Shown one piece after another: positions 24,801-34,323 of a stretch of 64,000 nt of DNA. Where the stretch lies: NCBI RefSeq assembly GCF_021869535.1, contig NW_026262679.1:46484426-46548425 (forward strand), written 5' to 3'. Under the pieces are notes generated by a model that saw only the letters and a program-made list of their open reading frames with translations, had not been told where the DNA came from and did not search any database. The position numbers were made by a program, and so were the translations under genes. The stretch comes from Mytilus californianus. Its lineage: Eukaryota > Mollusca > Bivalvia > Mytilida > Mytilidae. The number at the start of each line of letters is the position of its first letter. Positions within the stretch are counted from its first letter, which is position 1.

Positions 24801-25607
24801 TTTTCAACTGATTTGCATAGTTTGTTCTTTCGTCATGCTGTTACACCACTGTCCTGGATAAGGAGGATTGCATCACCCATAAACGTGTATCCCTGCCACA
24901 TACACCTTATCGCTATTTGTCCGCCATTACTGGACATCACACAAGTTCCCGTAAAATTTTGACGTCATAATAGAAAATGTCTGACGCCACAATGGAAAAG
25001 TGATTGTTGTATGACGTCAAAAGTTCGAGCGGGACAGATTCTCGGGTCAAGCGGGAATAGCGATAAGGTGTATTCTGTCTGTGCCTGTCCCAAGTCAGGA
25101 GCCTGTAAATCTGTGGTTGTCGTTTGTTGCTGTTTTTCATATTTGTTTTTCGTTAAATGTTTTTTAACGATTTGACTTTCATAAACAATTCTTTATTCTT
25201 GAAAATAGCTTTTTTGCTTCAACTTCCTCCTCAACCTCATCAACTTATTTCCTGGAAATTTATTCTGAACTGTTTCTAAAAATCGTTTACATTATTCAGA
25301 TGGAAAGACTTTTCAATTTTAGGCCTAATTGTAAAATGGGATAGATAACCACCAAATGTATTGAATAAAATTAAGAATTACAACAAAGGAAACCCACTGA
25401 ACATGCAGACGAAAATCTTAGAGGGGCACATTTGACGCAGCAATCCAATGCTTAAACCATGCATGACAAGAACACTGTTTCACCTTGATACGGTTTCACG
25501 AGTGTGTGTTCTCGCTTAAGGTAGTCTTCTGTGTTCCATTCTCCAAGAACCTGCACGAAATTAATTAAATATGCAAAGATAAATGCGGACCAACTGAACG
25601 CTGCCAT
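12891..25607 (-). CDS. LMAN2: L-type lectin VIP36 (LMAN2-like), complete nine-exon gene
   Basis: Cargo lectin of the early secretory pathway that binds high-mannose N-glycans on glycoproteins. Exons on the - strand: 25607-25484, 21607-21492, 20542-20428, 18900-18818, 16551-16390, 15940-15826, 14956-14901, 13719-13659, 13045-12891. All borders are GT-AG and phases match (1,0,1,0,0,1,0,1), giving 987 bp and 328 aa (human VIP36 is about 350). Signal peptide about 1-22. The lectin domain begins KPYQG..MPLWDF. Family sugar and calcium residues are seen: D105 (GDG), D136/Y138/N140 (FLDTYAN), H165/D168 (YDHDRDG) and the loop GEL 235-237. Cysteines C177 and C214 have the spacing of the family disulfide; N158-G-S is a glycosylation sequon. 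Membrane segment about 293-316; short tail ending KRFY, as in VIP36. LMAN2L is the main alternative. VIP36 has Asp where this protein has Glu236. Confidence 0.93.
14195..14640. repeat. Tandem repeat in LMAN2 intron 7 (three-plus units, about 125-140 bp)
   Basis: Units share GTCAAGGTCAC/GTGAC, a TGTGGAC segment, ACTAAACATGAT, GATGCATCAACTGACA and TTGCTCAGATCT. The array ends in GGACAGACAAACAAACTGA. The first unit contains AGGTCA-AGG-TGACCT at 14233-14247. The rest of intron 7 (13720-14900) shows nothing else I can name. Confidence 0.65.
15293..15508. mobile_element. MITE with perfect terminal inverted repeats, LMAN2 intron 6
   Basis: A 216-bp element. The left end TATACTGTGGATTCATT (15293-15309) is the exact reverse complement of the right end AATGAATCCACAGTATA (15492-15508). 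The interior is also semi-palindromic (CCACGAAA against TTTCGTGG). The outer TA on each side would fit a TA target duplication of the Tc1/mariner type. There is no coding capacity. Confidence 0.9.
16915..17400. repeat. Tandem repeat in LMAN2 intron 4, about 140-bp units
   Basis: Three diverged units share CCCCCAAACTCAA(T/A)CCCAG, CTTCCCTTTGTGGTAT, TTTCAGAGAGATCCATACACTT and GTCTGGAA. A poly-C run lies near 16937, and the array ends near 17400 in GACGATGACGACGCCAATG. The proline-rich frames over it are by-products of the C runs. Confidence 0.65.
17405..17700 (-). mobile_element. Penelope-like element 3' end only, LMAN2 intron 4
   Basis: It contains the same 3' untranslated sequence as at 4590-4880: AAGATACCAAAGGGACA, ACAAACTGACAAGGCCATGG, CTCTGGAAGGGTAAGCAGATC and CACATGTGGCACC. 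No RT sequence remains, so the copy is strongly 5'-truncated. Confidence 0.7.
18065..18130 (+). repeat. Repeat family A, terminal fragment
   Basis: Contains GGAGATGTGGTATGATG then TGGTATGACTGC and AATGAGACAACTTTCCACC. There is an 11-bp local duplication (ATGTGGTATG) inside the diagnostic end. Confidence 0.65.
18190..18600. repeat. Tandem repeat related to the 6.4-7.5-kb array, LMAN2 intron 4
   Basis: At least two units of about 170 bp share AAAAGTTTCA, GTCA(G/A)T(A/G)GACCATGAC, GAAATGAGA(T/C)GTG, ATATCATT(A/G)ACTTA and AGTGGTTCCC. The order of landmarks (accompanying ACCATGACC, AATATCATTGA, AGT.GTTCC) is the same as in the array at 6382-7475, so the two are diverged relatives. Confidence 0.55.
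19363..19497. mobile_element. Short MITE with GGCGGATCCAG ends, LMAN2 intron 3
   Basis: The left end GGCGGATCCAG (19367-19377) is inverted at the right as CTGGATCCGCC (19483-19493). The interior carries G and C runs (GGGCCCCCC) and a short AT-rich centre. This resembles a MITE type widely seen in animals, from memory. It has no coding capacity. Confidence 0.75.
21990..22147. mobile_element. Degenerate hairpin MITE, LMAN2 intron 1
   Basis: Imperfect palindrome: AAATAACACATA..GATGATAGAGCAGATTTCTACC on the left, and GGTTAACATACTGTTCTATCACCCTC..GTGCTATTTA on the right. It is a diverged relative of the near-perfect palindrome at 62815-62955, sharing the GATAGAGCAGAT core. Confidence 0.65.
22489..24316 (+). 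mobile_element. Mutator-like (MULE-like) DNA transposon derivative in LMAN2 intron 1
   Basis: A 1,828-bp insertion flanked by AGAAAATCC at 22480-22488 and 24317-24325, a 9-bp direct repeat of the size typical for Mutator-like elements. Both ends carry inverted repeats with internal repetition. The left starts GATAACTCGGACT at 22497, and the right is the reverse complement GATATCTCGGCCT ending at 24308. Both then repeat CTATAACAAACTC-type motifs over about 65-80 bp. The outermost 8 bp do not match each other. The only reading frame is a small zinc-finger protein at 23210-23820, and the transposase is missing. It is therefore non-autonomous, probably an internal-deletion derivative. Confidence 0.7.
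23210..23820 (+). CDS. Small zinc-finger protein of the MULE-like element, two exons, truncated
   Basis: Exon 1 (23210-23312) starts MGTNHCVECSRKVTTKQHAL and has the cysteine/histidine pattern CxxC, CxxC, H, C. It ends CNTG at a consensus donor GTAAGT. Exon 2 (23774-23820) follows an AG at 23772-23773, completes the glycine and reads ITMKEYQKYW before TAG. Total is about 50 codons. From memory, N-terminal modules of this pattern (CVVCSRKVTT-like, then a CNTGI segment) precede MULE/FLYWCH-type transposase domains in animal genomes. The frame here stops just after that point, so this is probably a remnant rather than a working gene. The spacing after the third CxxC is shortened (CSLQHRVC), which may weaken metal binding. 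It lies antisense to LMAN2 in its first intron. Confidence 0.5.
24470..24775 (+). repeat. Local tandem duplication, LMAN2 intron 1
   Basis: Two copies of a segment of about 150-180 bp: CTTCCAATGTTCAAATTATG, TAGTTATTGGCTTTGAGCTAG, TAACTGGGAGTACTTTCAGA, and TGTGTGTTTTAGCTAGTTG appear at 24478-24610 and again at 24650-24770. Confidence 0.75.
24785..25160 (-). repeat. Repeat family A, near full length, LMAN2 intron 1
   Basis: Landmarks are AGTTAAGCCCTTTTCAACTG, GTTACACCACTGTCCTGG, CTGTCCCAAGTCAGGAGCC and TTTGTTTTTCGTTAAATG. The centre (about 24885-25075) is replaced by a different sequence that is itself an inverted repeat: ACACCTTATCGCTATT near 24903 against AATAGCGATAAGGTGT near 25057, with GACGTCA motifs inside. 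This is probably a hairpin MITE inserted in the repeat. Confidence 0.7.
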
Positions 25608-25624
25608 TTTCACACGAAGAACAA

Positions 25625-25635
25625 CCACTTCCGGT
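25625..25635 (-). promoter_or_regulatory. ETS/GABP-type site in the LMAN2 proximal promoter or 5' UTR
   Basis: The - strand reads ACCGGAAGTGG, a strong match to the GGAA core with flanks preferred by GABP-class ETS factors. It ends 18 bp before the ATG at 25607. Such sites near the start are common in ubiquitously expressed genes. No TATA box was seen nearby. The function is inferred from the motif alone. Confidence 0.4.
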
Positions 25636-25684
25636 TGGGAGAACCTGTAAGGTAGATAACTCGAGTTTTTTTTTTTATTTGCAC

Positions 25685-25975
25685 CCATTTCTGTCTGTTT
25701 GTTTTGTTCACACATCGGTGTCAATTAAATGCAATTTTATGCGTCTGTCATACAAATGAGAGGTTTAGCTAGCTATAAAACCAGGTTTAATCCAAACCAT
25801 TTCCTACTTAAGAAAATGCCTGTACAGTACCAAGTCAGGAATATGACAGTTGTTATTCGTTCGTTTGATGTGTTTGAGCCTGACGTTTGAGCTTTTGATT
25901 TTGCCATTTGCTTAGAGACTTTTCGTTTAGAATTTTCCTCGGAGTTCGGTATTTTTGCTATTTTACTTTTCCCCC
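25685..25975 (+). repeat. Dispersed repeat family D next to the LMAN2 start
   Basis: Landmarks are TTTGTTCACACAT, TCTGTCATACAAATGAGAGG, TTTAGCTAGCTATAAAACCAG, CCAAGTCAGGAATATGACAG, CGTTTGATGTGTTTGAGC and TTTTCCTCGGAGTTC. A second copy lies in the opposite orientation at 33651-33955. The proximal edge is about 80 bp from the LMAN2 start codon. Confidence 0.75.
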
Positions 25976-26118
25976 CAAGAAAGTTTCAAAAAAAATCTCA
26001 GAAGCTAAACATGTCAAACATATGTTTAGTTCACTGTTAACTTAGATAGTTACTTATATCAGAGACATGTATACTAAATATCTATATGTCTCTGCTTATA
26101 TATATATATATAGATTCT

Positions 26119-26267
26119 ACCACTGCATCGAGTGTGATACGATATGTATCCACTCGAGACAGTTAAATTTTCAAATTTAAAACGCGAGGCTCGCCGAGCG
26201 TTTTAAATATTTAAAATTTAACTGTCGAGAGTGGATATATATCGTATTACACGAGATTTGGATGTGG
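26119..26267. mobile_element. Hairpin MITE (about 150-bp palindrome)
   Basis: The left arm has ATCGAGTGTGATACGATAT, TCCACTCGAGACAGTTAAAT and TTTAAAACGC. The right arm is its imperfect reverse complement: GCGTTTTAAA, ATTTAACTGTCGAGAGTGGA, ATCGTATTACACGAG. The centre is GAGGCTCGCCGA. A TA microsatellite lies next to it at 26098-26112. The 76-codon frame over the right arm is not credited. Confidence 0.8.
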
Positions 26268-26899
26268 AATCTGTTTCTCTAATGATTTTCAAACAATACG
26301 CAGGCAAATTTATTCCGTCTTTTCGAATGATCTGCAAAAAGATGTGTTCTTTTTATGTGACGTCATCAGGCATGGTCGCCTTTTTTCATGCCGTCACAAT
26401 AGGAAATTCAGAGGAAAGCAAGAAAATTCGACGTCATAATCGGATTTTAACCAATGAATAACTGAGATCAAATGAACCACACGTTGATTAAATTTTTTTT
26501 ATACAATGGGTGCAGAAAGGGATAAATTGACGAAGAGTTAGAGAAATATATATATATGTCTCTTGTATAACTAATAAAAATGTAACTGAAACCCAAATAG
26601 GAGTATCTAAAAATGAAAAGATTAAAACTTTTAATTAAATAATTATGAAATCAAAATATGTAAAAAGTAAAATCAAAAAAATTCTGAACTCCGAGGAAAA
26701 TCACATCTCTTTCCCTAAAAATTACTGAAATAGAAAAACAAAAGCTGAAATAACGTATGATACTTTAAAGTAGTACATATACCTTATTATAAAGGCTAAA
26801 TCACCGAATTTTTCTCCGGTTTCGCAGCAAACTCAAAAAGATTTAAAATTTTCCTACAATGTAGGAATATATTTTTTATGCTGCAATTTAACATTTAGC
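26268..26899. other. AT-rich spacer, nothing seen
   Basis: This holds short homopolymers, a TA run near 26547, and no frame or repeat I can name. Confidence 0.4.
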
Positions 26900-28345
26900 A
26901 TAGTTCAAGAAAGGAGACCGATCGACAGTCCACTGAAAATTATAGACCAGTCTCACTGACATCAGTACCATGTAAGCTACTTGAGCACATCATATGCCGA
27001 CATATGCTTAAACATCTTGAAAAGCATAATGTATTGACATCGCTAAGCCATGGCTTCAGATCCGGATATTCCTGTGAGACCCAACTTGCCATCACAATCC
27101 ACGACATGCTCCAGTCATACGACAAAGGAAACCAGGTAGACATTGCGATTCTGGATTTTTCCAAAGCTAGCATTCGATACTGTACCTCATGATCGACTCT
27201 TGCACAAAATAAATTAATATGGAATTAGAGGAAATATCCACAAATGGCTAACTTCATTCCTAACTGAAAGAAAAATGCGAGTCCAACTTGAAGGAGAACA
27301 CTCGAGTGATGCTTCAGTTGAATCCGGAGTCCCCCAAGGAACGGTGCTAGGACCCATCCACTTCTTGTGTCACATAAACGATCTACCAGATGCAGTAAAC
27401 TCGTCAGTCCGACTATTTGCAGACGACTGTTTGCTGTACAGGGAAATCAAAATTCAAAATGACCTCAACAAACTACAAGAGGACCTCAAATCACTAGAAA
27501 AATGGGCCGACGACTGGGGTATGCGCTTCAACGCCAAAAAGTGCTATATGCTAAGCCTAAAAAGTAAAAGCCAACGGTTGATTTGAACAAGTGTCATCCA
27601 ACCCATACATTGGGCTACAAATACAGGAAGACCTTAAATGGAAGGAACAAATAGCAAATACATGTAAAAAAAAAGCCAGTTCCACGCTAGGCTTCCTTAG
27701 GAGGAACATACAACACTGCCCTATGGAATGCCGTAACTAAAACAGCATATATAGCACTCGTAAGATCAATTATGGAGTATGGATCATTCATTTGGGACCC
27801 ATACACGCAAAAAGACATCGATAAACTTGAATCCATACAAAAGAGAGGTGCTAGATTTATCACAAAAGACTACAAATCGAGAGAGGAAGGATGTATGACA
27901 AAAATGCTATCAGAACTTCATCTTCCGTTTCTACAATCAAGACGTCAACAACAACGACTGATCTTCTTTTTCAAAGTGGTTGAGGGGAAGATACCAGCCG
28001 GCTCCTCCTGACAACCTGATTAAATTTCATAGACCAAAACGACAAATCAGAGCAACAACCTATAATAACCATGAACATTATAGACCAACAAGTCCGTAAA
28101 AACAAACGAGCGGTCATAGTTAAACTTTCATCTAGTAGACCGACCAGTTCAAAAACTCTATTTTTGTGCGCACTGCAGTAGATTGGAACCATCTGGAGGA
28201 CTCATAAGTGTGCGTCATTACAACCGAGGAGTTTAAATCAGCATTCCTCAGCATGCGCGACTAACTTGTGCACAGACCAACCCGTCACACAGTAGCCGAA
28301 AGGAATCTGTGACGTACCCATCCATATACAGAAGTGGGAAATACA
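26900..28345 (+). pseudogene. LINE (Jockey/CR1-like) retrotransposon, 5'-truncated and decayed
   Basis: Several + strand frames read as one broken RT polyprotein. NYRPVSLTSVPCKLLEHI lies near 26939-26992, then HGFRSGYSCETQLA (27049-27090), ILDFSKA (27148-27168), GVPQGTVLGP (motif B, 27329-27358) and FADDCLLYR (motif C, 27416-27442). Next come a primer-grip and thumb region (KWADDWGMRFNAKKC) and the C-terminal region at 27772-28011. Frameshifts near 27172, 27590 and 28010 break it. No endonuclease domain is left. It ends in an AGATACAGAT-type short tandem tail near 28340. It is not functional. Confidence 0.9.
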
Positions 28346-29129
28346 GATACAGATTTACGATTAAGCCTGAGGTGGCTCATGAATTTAACAGTGCGCATTT
28401 TAACGCTTGTTTCTAACAACGGTGTGTGCTCTTCATTTTAAAACGATGGCGTCGAGGAGTCAACATGGTGAAGACCATCTTAAATTTCTGGTTTTCCCAA
28501 AATATATAATTTTAGAATAGAAGTTACGTAGCTCATGATCTTTCGTATTGTAAATCCCCAATCCTCGATTCCCAGTTAACCAAATTTTCCCAGTTGATCC
28601 AGATGAGTTCTTTTATAATGTTTAGTTCACCGTTGAACAAGTCAAGCAACGATAATCGCTTATACCGACCCTTTGGGCCAGGTGAGCTAATTATTGATTA
28701 AGAGGAAGCTGAAAAGGACTGTTTTACTTTTTCATACTTTACTCACCAATAGACACATGCGTTGCAAACATGAAAGTCAAGTTTGTCCTTAATTGCAACA
28801 CATGATTTGAATGGAAGTTTTGAAAAATGCTGTTTGACTGTAAAGACTAGTCATTAATTATCTCTATTATGAAGTTTAGCGGTAACAAGCTGATGACAAG
28901 AGATATATCGCATATTTTAAAAGCTGTACAAAGCACTTTCATATGAACCTCAGACATTGTATTTGAAGGTTGCTTCGACTTTACAAAGCCAATGCAATGC
29001 CTGACACATCTGACTTATGGTGATAAGGTTTTATCTGAGCTTGTTCTTAAACCTTGAATATCAAACATGTGTCTTCATCTGTAAAATAATTATTTCTAAA
29101 ATTTACTGAAATACTAAGGGTTTTCTTCC
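28346..29129. other. Spacer, nothing coding
   Basis: No supported exon. GGGCCAGGTGAGCTAAT at 28676-28692 matches the terminal motif of the element at 37930-39012 and may be a solitary end. The rest is unassigned. Confidence 0.4.
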
Positions 29130-29330
29130 CCAAGAATGGATTACCTCGACTGTGTTTGGCCAAACATTTCGGAATTAGGGTACTCGGTGGTCTTCAACTT
29201 CGTACTTTATTTGGCCTTTTTGGCTGTTTTTATTCGAGCGTCACTGGTGAGTCTTGTAGACGAAGCGTGCGTCTGGCGAACACAATTTTAATCCTGGTAT
29301 CTACGATGAGTTTTCTTACCAAGTTTGATG
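29130..29330 (+). repeat. Dispersed mussel-type repeat
   Basis: Landmarks are GGATTACCTCGACTG, TTTGGCCAAACATTTCGGAA, CTTCAACTTCGTACTTT, CGAGCGTCACTGGTGAGTC, TGTAGACGAAGCGTGCGTC and AATCCTGGTATCTACGATGA. I recognise it from memory as a very common bivalve repeat. The 61-codon frame across it is a shadow. Confidence 0.65.
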
Positions 29331-30214
29331 TACAAATGTAGATGAGTAGGCAGATGTGTTGTGTTTGTACAAACACCATGCTTTGCTTTTCAACTGAAAA
29401 CAAGATTTTTTTGGGAAATCGATTCCACCAGACTAAATGATAACATATTTAAAAAAAAAAGCACACTTTCCATGACCCTCAAATCTGGACGATATATTTC
29501 CTGCACATGATTTTTCCATTTCTAACTTAGAAACGATGTCGATATTTTTTTTACAGTTTTTAGCGTCATCAAACATAAGTTCCAAATACAGGATTTACAA
29601 ATTGCTTGGTTGCAGTCACCATTATCATGAGTTCCTACATAATTTTCATATATTTCATTTTTGCCTGATTTTGGGATGAGGTTGTCAGACAGAGAGACAT
29701 AATTTTGTAGGTAAACCCAATAATTTATTCAAACCACCTTTTAAGTTAATTCCTAATTGGCTGTGTACTTTATATAGATATATTTTGGCTGTTTTTGTTG
29801 TTTTGTTGCTAAAGTTTATCGTTTTTTTTTGTTTTTTTTTCATGAAATAAACGCGGACCGCGAAGAGGATTCAACACTGAACAATGACGTAAACAGTCAT
29901 TTTCATAATTGCCGTTCGCATATAGAGGAAGGATACCAGGAGACTTTATTTATATGCCTGTTATTTGTGCAATAGATGGTAGAGAGATTGTAGGATAAAC
30001 TGATACATATGCAGGTCTATCAATTCACAAACGAAAAAAAAATCAAAGACTCGATATGTTTAATATATATCTTTTGTGATATGTTTTGAATACAATATCT
30101 CTCAGTAATTTTACAAGACAATATCATTTGTTGTGAATTTTTTCATTAGAGTTATCTTCCTTTTACTAAGAAAAAAAGCTCTGATTTAAAGATATTCATT
30201 CCTTGACTGTTTGT
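29331..30214. other. Spacer, nothing seen
   Basis: AT-rich with poly-T near 29822-29841 and no frame or repeat that I can support. Confidence 0.4.
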
Positions 30215-30560
30215 ACATTTGAACGATTGATTGACTGTCGACTGCCTAACGTCCAGCAGTAAATATTACACGCATATGCAGGAAACATGTCAGTGAGATA
30301 CAAAAATCCTATTCGTTGAATAAAACGGCACGCTTAGTCGGATTTTTAATGTACCAGCTCACAAGGCAACAGTATATCCACAGAAAGTCATGCATCACCC
30401 TACTCAGACGCGGTCTTTACTCTTCATTATAAATGTCTCGTGCTTGGCAGAGCAGAAACAAATACATATAAAGCCTTTGGTTTGACCTAGTCGGGAAACG
30501 AATCACAAACTCCCTCACACAAAGCGATCACGCCACCACTAAACCGTCGAGGACGTTTGC
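30215..30560 (-). repeat. tRNA-derived SINE, copy 1 (degenerate)
   Basis: On the - strand it begins at 30556 with a tRNA-like head, including GGTTTAGTGGTGGCGTGAT (A-box region) and GTGATTCGTTTCCC (decayed B box). The body runs to CTAACGTCCAG near 30247. It lines up with the better copy at 62958-63318 through TTTTTAATGTACCAGCTCAC, AAGGCAACAGTA and GTCTTTACTC. Confidence 0.65.
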
Positions 30561-31614
30561 ACATTTGAGCATAAGCGTACCATATCTAAATGGGGTCTAA
30601 GTGTAGTTTCTGGACACCACTACAGTTTTAAACTACATTAAATGAATGTACGTTTTAGGTTTATGGAAATTGTTTCGTTTTATCTGAAGTTTTCTGTTCA
30701 GGGAATGTTCAAATATTGACACTTTTTCTATTTTTCCATTTACCAATGATGATGATATGTTTCTTCAGAACTATTGTGGTATAAATTCACTTTCTTATAA
30801 TAGTGTTTCTTTCTTTTTTTTTCACGATGATTCATTTCTTTTAGTCAAGAGAGATATACCTGTATTGTAATGATATAGTGTGAAAAATCCGCCTCTTTCA
30901 GCATTCAAAATAAGATACAAATTCCATAAAAATTACAGTACATGTTGCACTCTGCATATGGATGGAGATCAATATTTATACTCCATAATTCGATTTCAGG
31001 ATATCCTGGAATAGTTAAGAACCCCACAAATAATCGGTCATAATAACTTTATTTCAGAAGATCCTGAAATATTTCAGAATATCTTTAAATATTCATGGAA
31101 GTCAACAAGTATTTCAGGACCTCCATAATTCGATTTCAGGATATCATGAAATATATCAGAAGGTTGTCATTGATTTATTGATATCCTCGAATTATGCTGA
31201 AATATTTAAGAAACTCGTTAAGTACAGTATTTTTTAACTTAACTCCCGCCTTATATCATTCCAAAATGCGCTTAGATTAAACATAATAGTTTGAAAAAAA
31301 AATCGAATTCTTATCTTTTGAAATTATTGATGATCCATGTTATAGCAGCTGTTCTTATAGATATTTACAAAGCTGGCATGAACTTCGGTGCTCCAGAAAG
31401 TTTAGCAGTCCCTGCACTTTAAGTGACATCAGTCGCGTTACCCATGTTTTAAAATCCCATGTTTTGGTTGGTTTTAACGCTTAATGCCACAGCGAATTGG
31501 TAGATATCTCCTGTCTTATCCTATTTTCTTTAACAATTTCATTAAATTTTCATGCAAACTTCCTTAATGACTATTTTTCTCACATATTTTCGTTCATTAC
31601 TAAAACTATTACAA
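30561..31614. other. Spacer containing a palindromic GGATATCCTGAAA-type repeat
   Basis: At 30980-31205 the motif TTTCAGGATATC and its relatives (TTTCAGAAGATCCTGAAAT, TTTCAGAATATCTTTAAAT) recur, and the 24-bp segment beginning CTCCATAATTCGATTTCAGG occurs twice. No gene was seen in the rest. Confidence 0.45.
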
Positions 31615-31860
31615 AAAAGAGAAGGAAGATACCAAAGGTATATTCAAACTCATTAGTCGATTAAAATCTGACAACGCCATGACAAAAAACGATAAACGAC
31701 CATAAGACTAATAACAGTATTCTAAACACAAAATAGTAAACCAAAGGCTGATCAACACGAAGCCTACCACAAACCGCGGATGATCTCAGGTGCCCCGGAA
31801 GGGTTAGCAGATCCTGCTCCACATGTGACAACCGTCGTGTTACTCCTATTTAATATGTTG
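31615..31860 (-). mobile_element. Penelope-like element 3' end only
   Basis: GGAAGATACCAAAGGTATA, TCTGACAACGCCATGAC, TGATCTCAGGTGCCCCGG, AAGGGTTAGCAGATCCTGC and ACATGTGACAACCGTCGTG match the 3' untranslated end at 4590-4880. No RT sequence is attached. Confidence 0.7.
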
Positions 31861-31869
31861 AAAAGTTAT

Positions 31870-32260
31870 ATCAAATGATTTGTCCTTTGAAGTTATGTTG
31901 TACTGTTACACCACTGTCCCGCGTAAGGGGAGGGTTTGGCGCCAGCAAACATATTTAACCTCACCACATTCTATACGTGTCTGTTCCAGTCAGGAGCCTG
32001 TAGTTCAGTGGTTCTCGATGGTTCAGGTCTGTCGTATTTGTTTTTCGTAAATTGTTTTATTATGAATTAGGCCGTTAGTTTTCTCAATTGAATTGTTTTA
32101 TATTTTTAATGTCGGAGCCTTTTATAGCCGACCATACGGTATGTGTTTTTCTCATTGTTGAAGGCCGCATGGCTGCCCATATTTGCTTACATCCACTTCA
32201 TTTGAACTTTGGTGGATACCTGTCTCATTGGTAATCATACCACGTCTCCTTATTTTTATT
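31870..32260 (-). repeat. Repeat family A, full length
   Basis: A continuous copy from GTTACACCACTGTCCCGCG through AGGAGCCTGTAGTTCAGTGG, TTAGGCCGTTAGTTTTCTC, TTTTATAGCCGACCATACGG, TGTTGAAGGCCGCATGGC to TCATTGGTAATCATACCACG. It is the best reference for family A on this strand. Confidence 0.8.
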
Positions 32261-33342
32261 TTTTGTCATATACATGTATATAGTTCTTCAAGCTCATTTC
32301 TTTTGAGATATTTATGTTTCGCCAAGTACAGATGTATTTGCTTCTAATGTGGAGTTTGCTATTGTATCAGTCACGTTTATATTTACGATCGGCAAAACGC
32401 GTTCTTATCATTCATACATTTGGAAATATTTAGTAGCTGGACGTAATTTAAGTAACGATTAATCCACCTGTTGATACATTATTATGATGAACTTTTGTTG
32501 CGTTTTTAAAGAATGAGATCTTATGGGATTAGTTTAGAAACCCGATAGTATCATGTGCATATGCCACTTTAAGAGCAAATACATCTGTGCTTGTGACGAA
32601 ACATATGTTTATCAAACGAAATGAGAATGAAGGACTGTATATATGACAAGATTTTTTTTTATAAAGGGCATATAGTACTAGGGATACATAATGGCAATAC
32701 AACTGTATCATAACACTGCTCGTAATCTTACAACAAAACACATTTTCAACCGCCAGACAGATAAATGATCAAATGTATTGCGTTAATAGCCAGAATCCAT
32801 CTTAAACCAATATACTAAACCTAATTAAGGACAAAAAAAGGAAGTAAACATATTAAACATCTGCGTCTCGGTTTCGTAACGGCCTAGGCAAAATAGAATG
32901 AGTTTGGAATTACCGTTGCTTTTTTTTTATCTTGCATGATATGAAATAATCACTGATTACGAGCAATAATATAAGACGAATGAAAAGAGATGTGTGGTTA
33001 AGTAAGGCAACAGCATTTTACAGATAAATAGATTTAAAAGACAAATTAATACAACAAACAACAAACAAAAACTTAGGGGATCGCACGTACTCATTAAGAT
33101 AAGGAGTGAGACAGGGTATGTCGACAGGGTAAGCGTCAACTTCTAAGCATGTATTATCCGCCATTCGAATCCACAAAATGGGAGAACCCAATCGATAAAA
33201 TTACATATTAGGATAAGGCTATTATTATGGTATCGAAAGACTGCAATCATCATGTCACTAGTGAGTTAAGACACCGACATATCATATCGTGATGGTGATG
33301 GTGACCGGTGTAGTGTCGATTTCAGTCGTCCTTACTCATAAC
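32261..33342. other. Spacer, nothing coding
   Basis: No supported exon. The segment at 33115-33175 (GTATGTCGACAGGGTAAGCG, CATGTATTATCCGCCATTCG) resembles 3743-3795 beside another RT fragment and is probably part of an RT-element-associated repeat. Confidence 0.4.
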
Positions 33343-33650
33343 TCAGTTAGAGCAATGTTTGTGTAAGGACCACACGTCACCTCTGCTAATGAAATCTGTA
33401 TAGTGTAAACATGCACGAGCGTAACGTATCAATTGACATTTGTAAACGCCATACGATAGTTTAGAGGGTATGTTACTGCTGCTACAATATCGAGGAAAAG
33501 ATAAGGTATGAAGCAGACCTTCTAGTTTCGATAGTATCCTTAATTTCAAGTTCACTGGGATACACAAGATGCAAGCATTCACTGAAATGTGGGTTATTGA
33601 GTGACAGGACATCATAACATATCTGAAAGTGAAATAAAAGAGCTTTGCCA
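33343..33650 (-). pseudogene. Penelope-like reverse transcriptase fragment, decayed
   Basis: Two frames together give YDVLSLNNPHFSE, YPSELEIKDT and RRSASY, then after a frameshift SNIPSKLSYGVY and QLIRYARACLHYTDF. The catalytic motif is damaged (CYDV where the intact copy at 4891-5424 has YIDDV). A family D repeat abuts its 5' side at about 33651. Confidence 0.75.
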
Positions 33651-33955
33651 GATGTTGTTTTCTTTTTGCCTTTTAGAAAAAAGTAAAACAACAAAAATAC
33701 CGAATTACAAGGAAAATTCATAACGGAAAGTCCATTAACAATTGGCAAAGTCCAAAGCTCAAACACATCAAACGAATGGAAAACAACTGTCATATTCCTG
33801 ACTTGGTACAGGCATTTCCTTATGTAAAACATGGTGGATTAAACCTGGTTTTAAAGCTAGCTAAACCTCTCACTTGTTTGACAGTCGCATACAATTCCAT
33901 TATATTGACAACAATGTGTGAACAAAACAAACAGACATAATAGGTAAAAATGTCA
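33651..33955 (-). repeat. Dispersed repeat family D, second copy
   Basis: Reverse complement of the landmarks at 25685-25975: ACTGTCATATTCCTGACTTGG, CTCAAACACATCAAACGAATG, AACCTGGTTTTAAAGCTAGC, ATGTGTGAACAAAACAAACAG. It lies against an RT fragment. A chance frame (33482-33832) joins the two, and I do not credit it as one gene. Confidence 0.75.
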
Positions 33956-34323
33956 AAAATAGGGGTAGAGCAGTCAATATTGTGTTATAACCTTAATCGC
34001 TATAAAAATAAACAACTATGTCAATTAACAAAGAAAAACAAACTGGCATATAGACAAAGCACATACGCAAAAATGAAATACAAGAATACAAAAAATGACC
34101 ATAGCACAATAACACAATGGCAGGATGTATAAGTACCGAGCCACGCCAAAAGGATATTACCAAAAATGGACCATACAGCATAGGTTAATAATTTAAGACA
34201 AATAAAAGAACACTATAACACATAATTAAGATGATAAACAACGTTAGTACCTACAATCTATACATCAAGACTATCATGTATTGTTTGTGAGGTTGATACG
34301 GAATATTTATCAACATTGTCTTG

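Noticed and set aside
33482..33832. 116-codon frame on the - strand
   Set aside because: It is a chance fusion of a family D repeat and a decayed RT fragment; the two parts have different origins.
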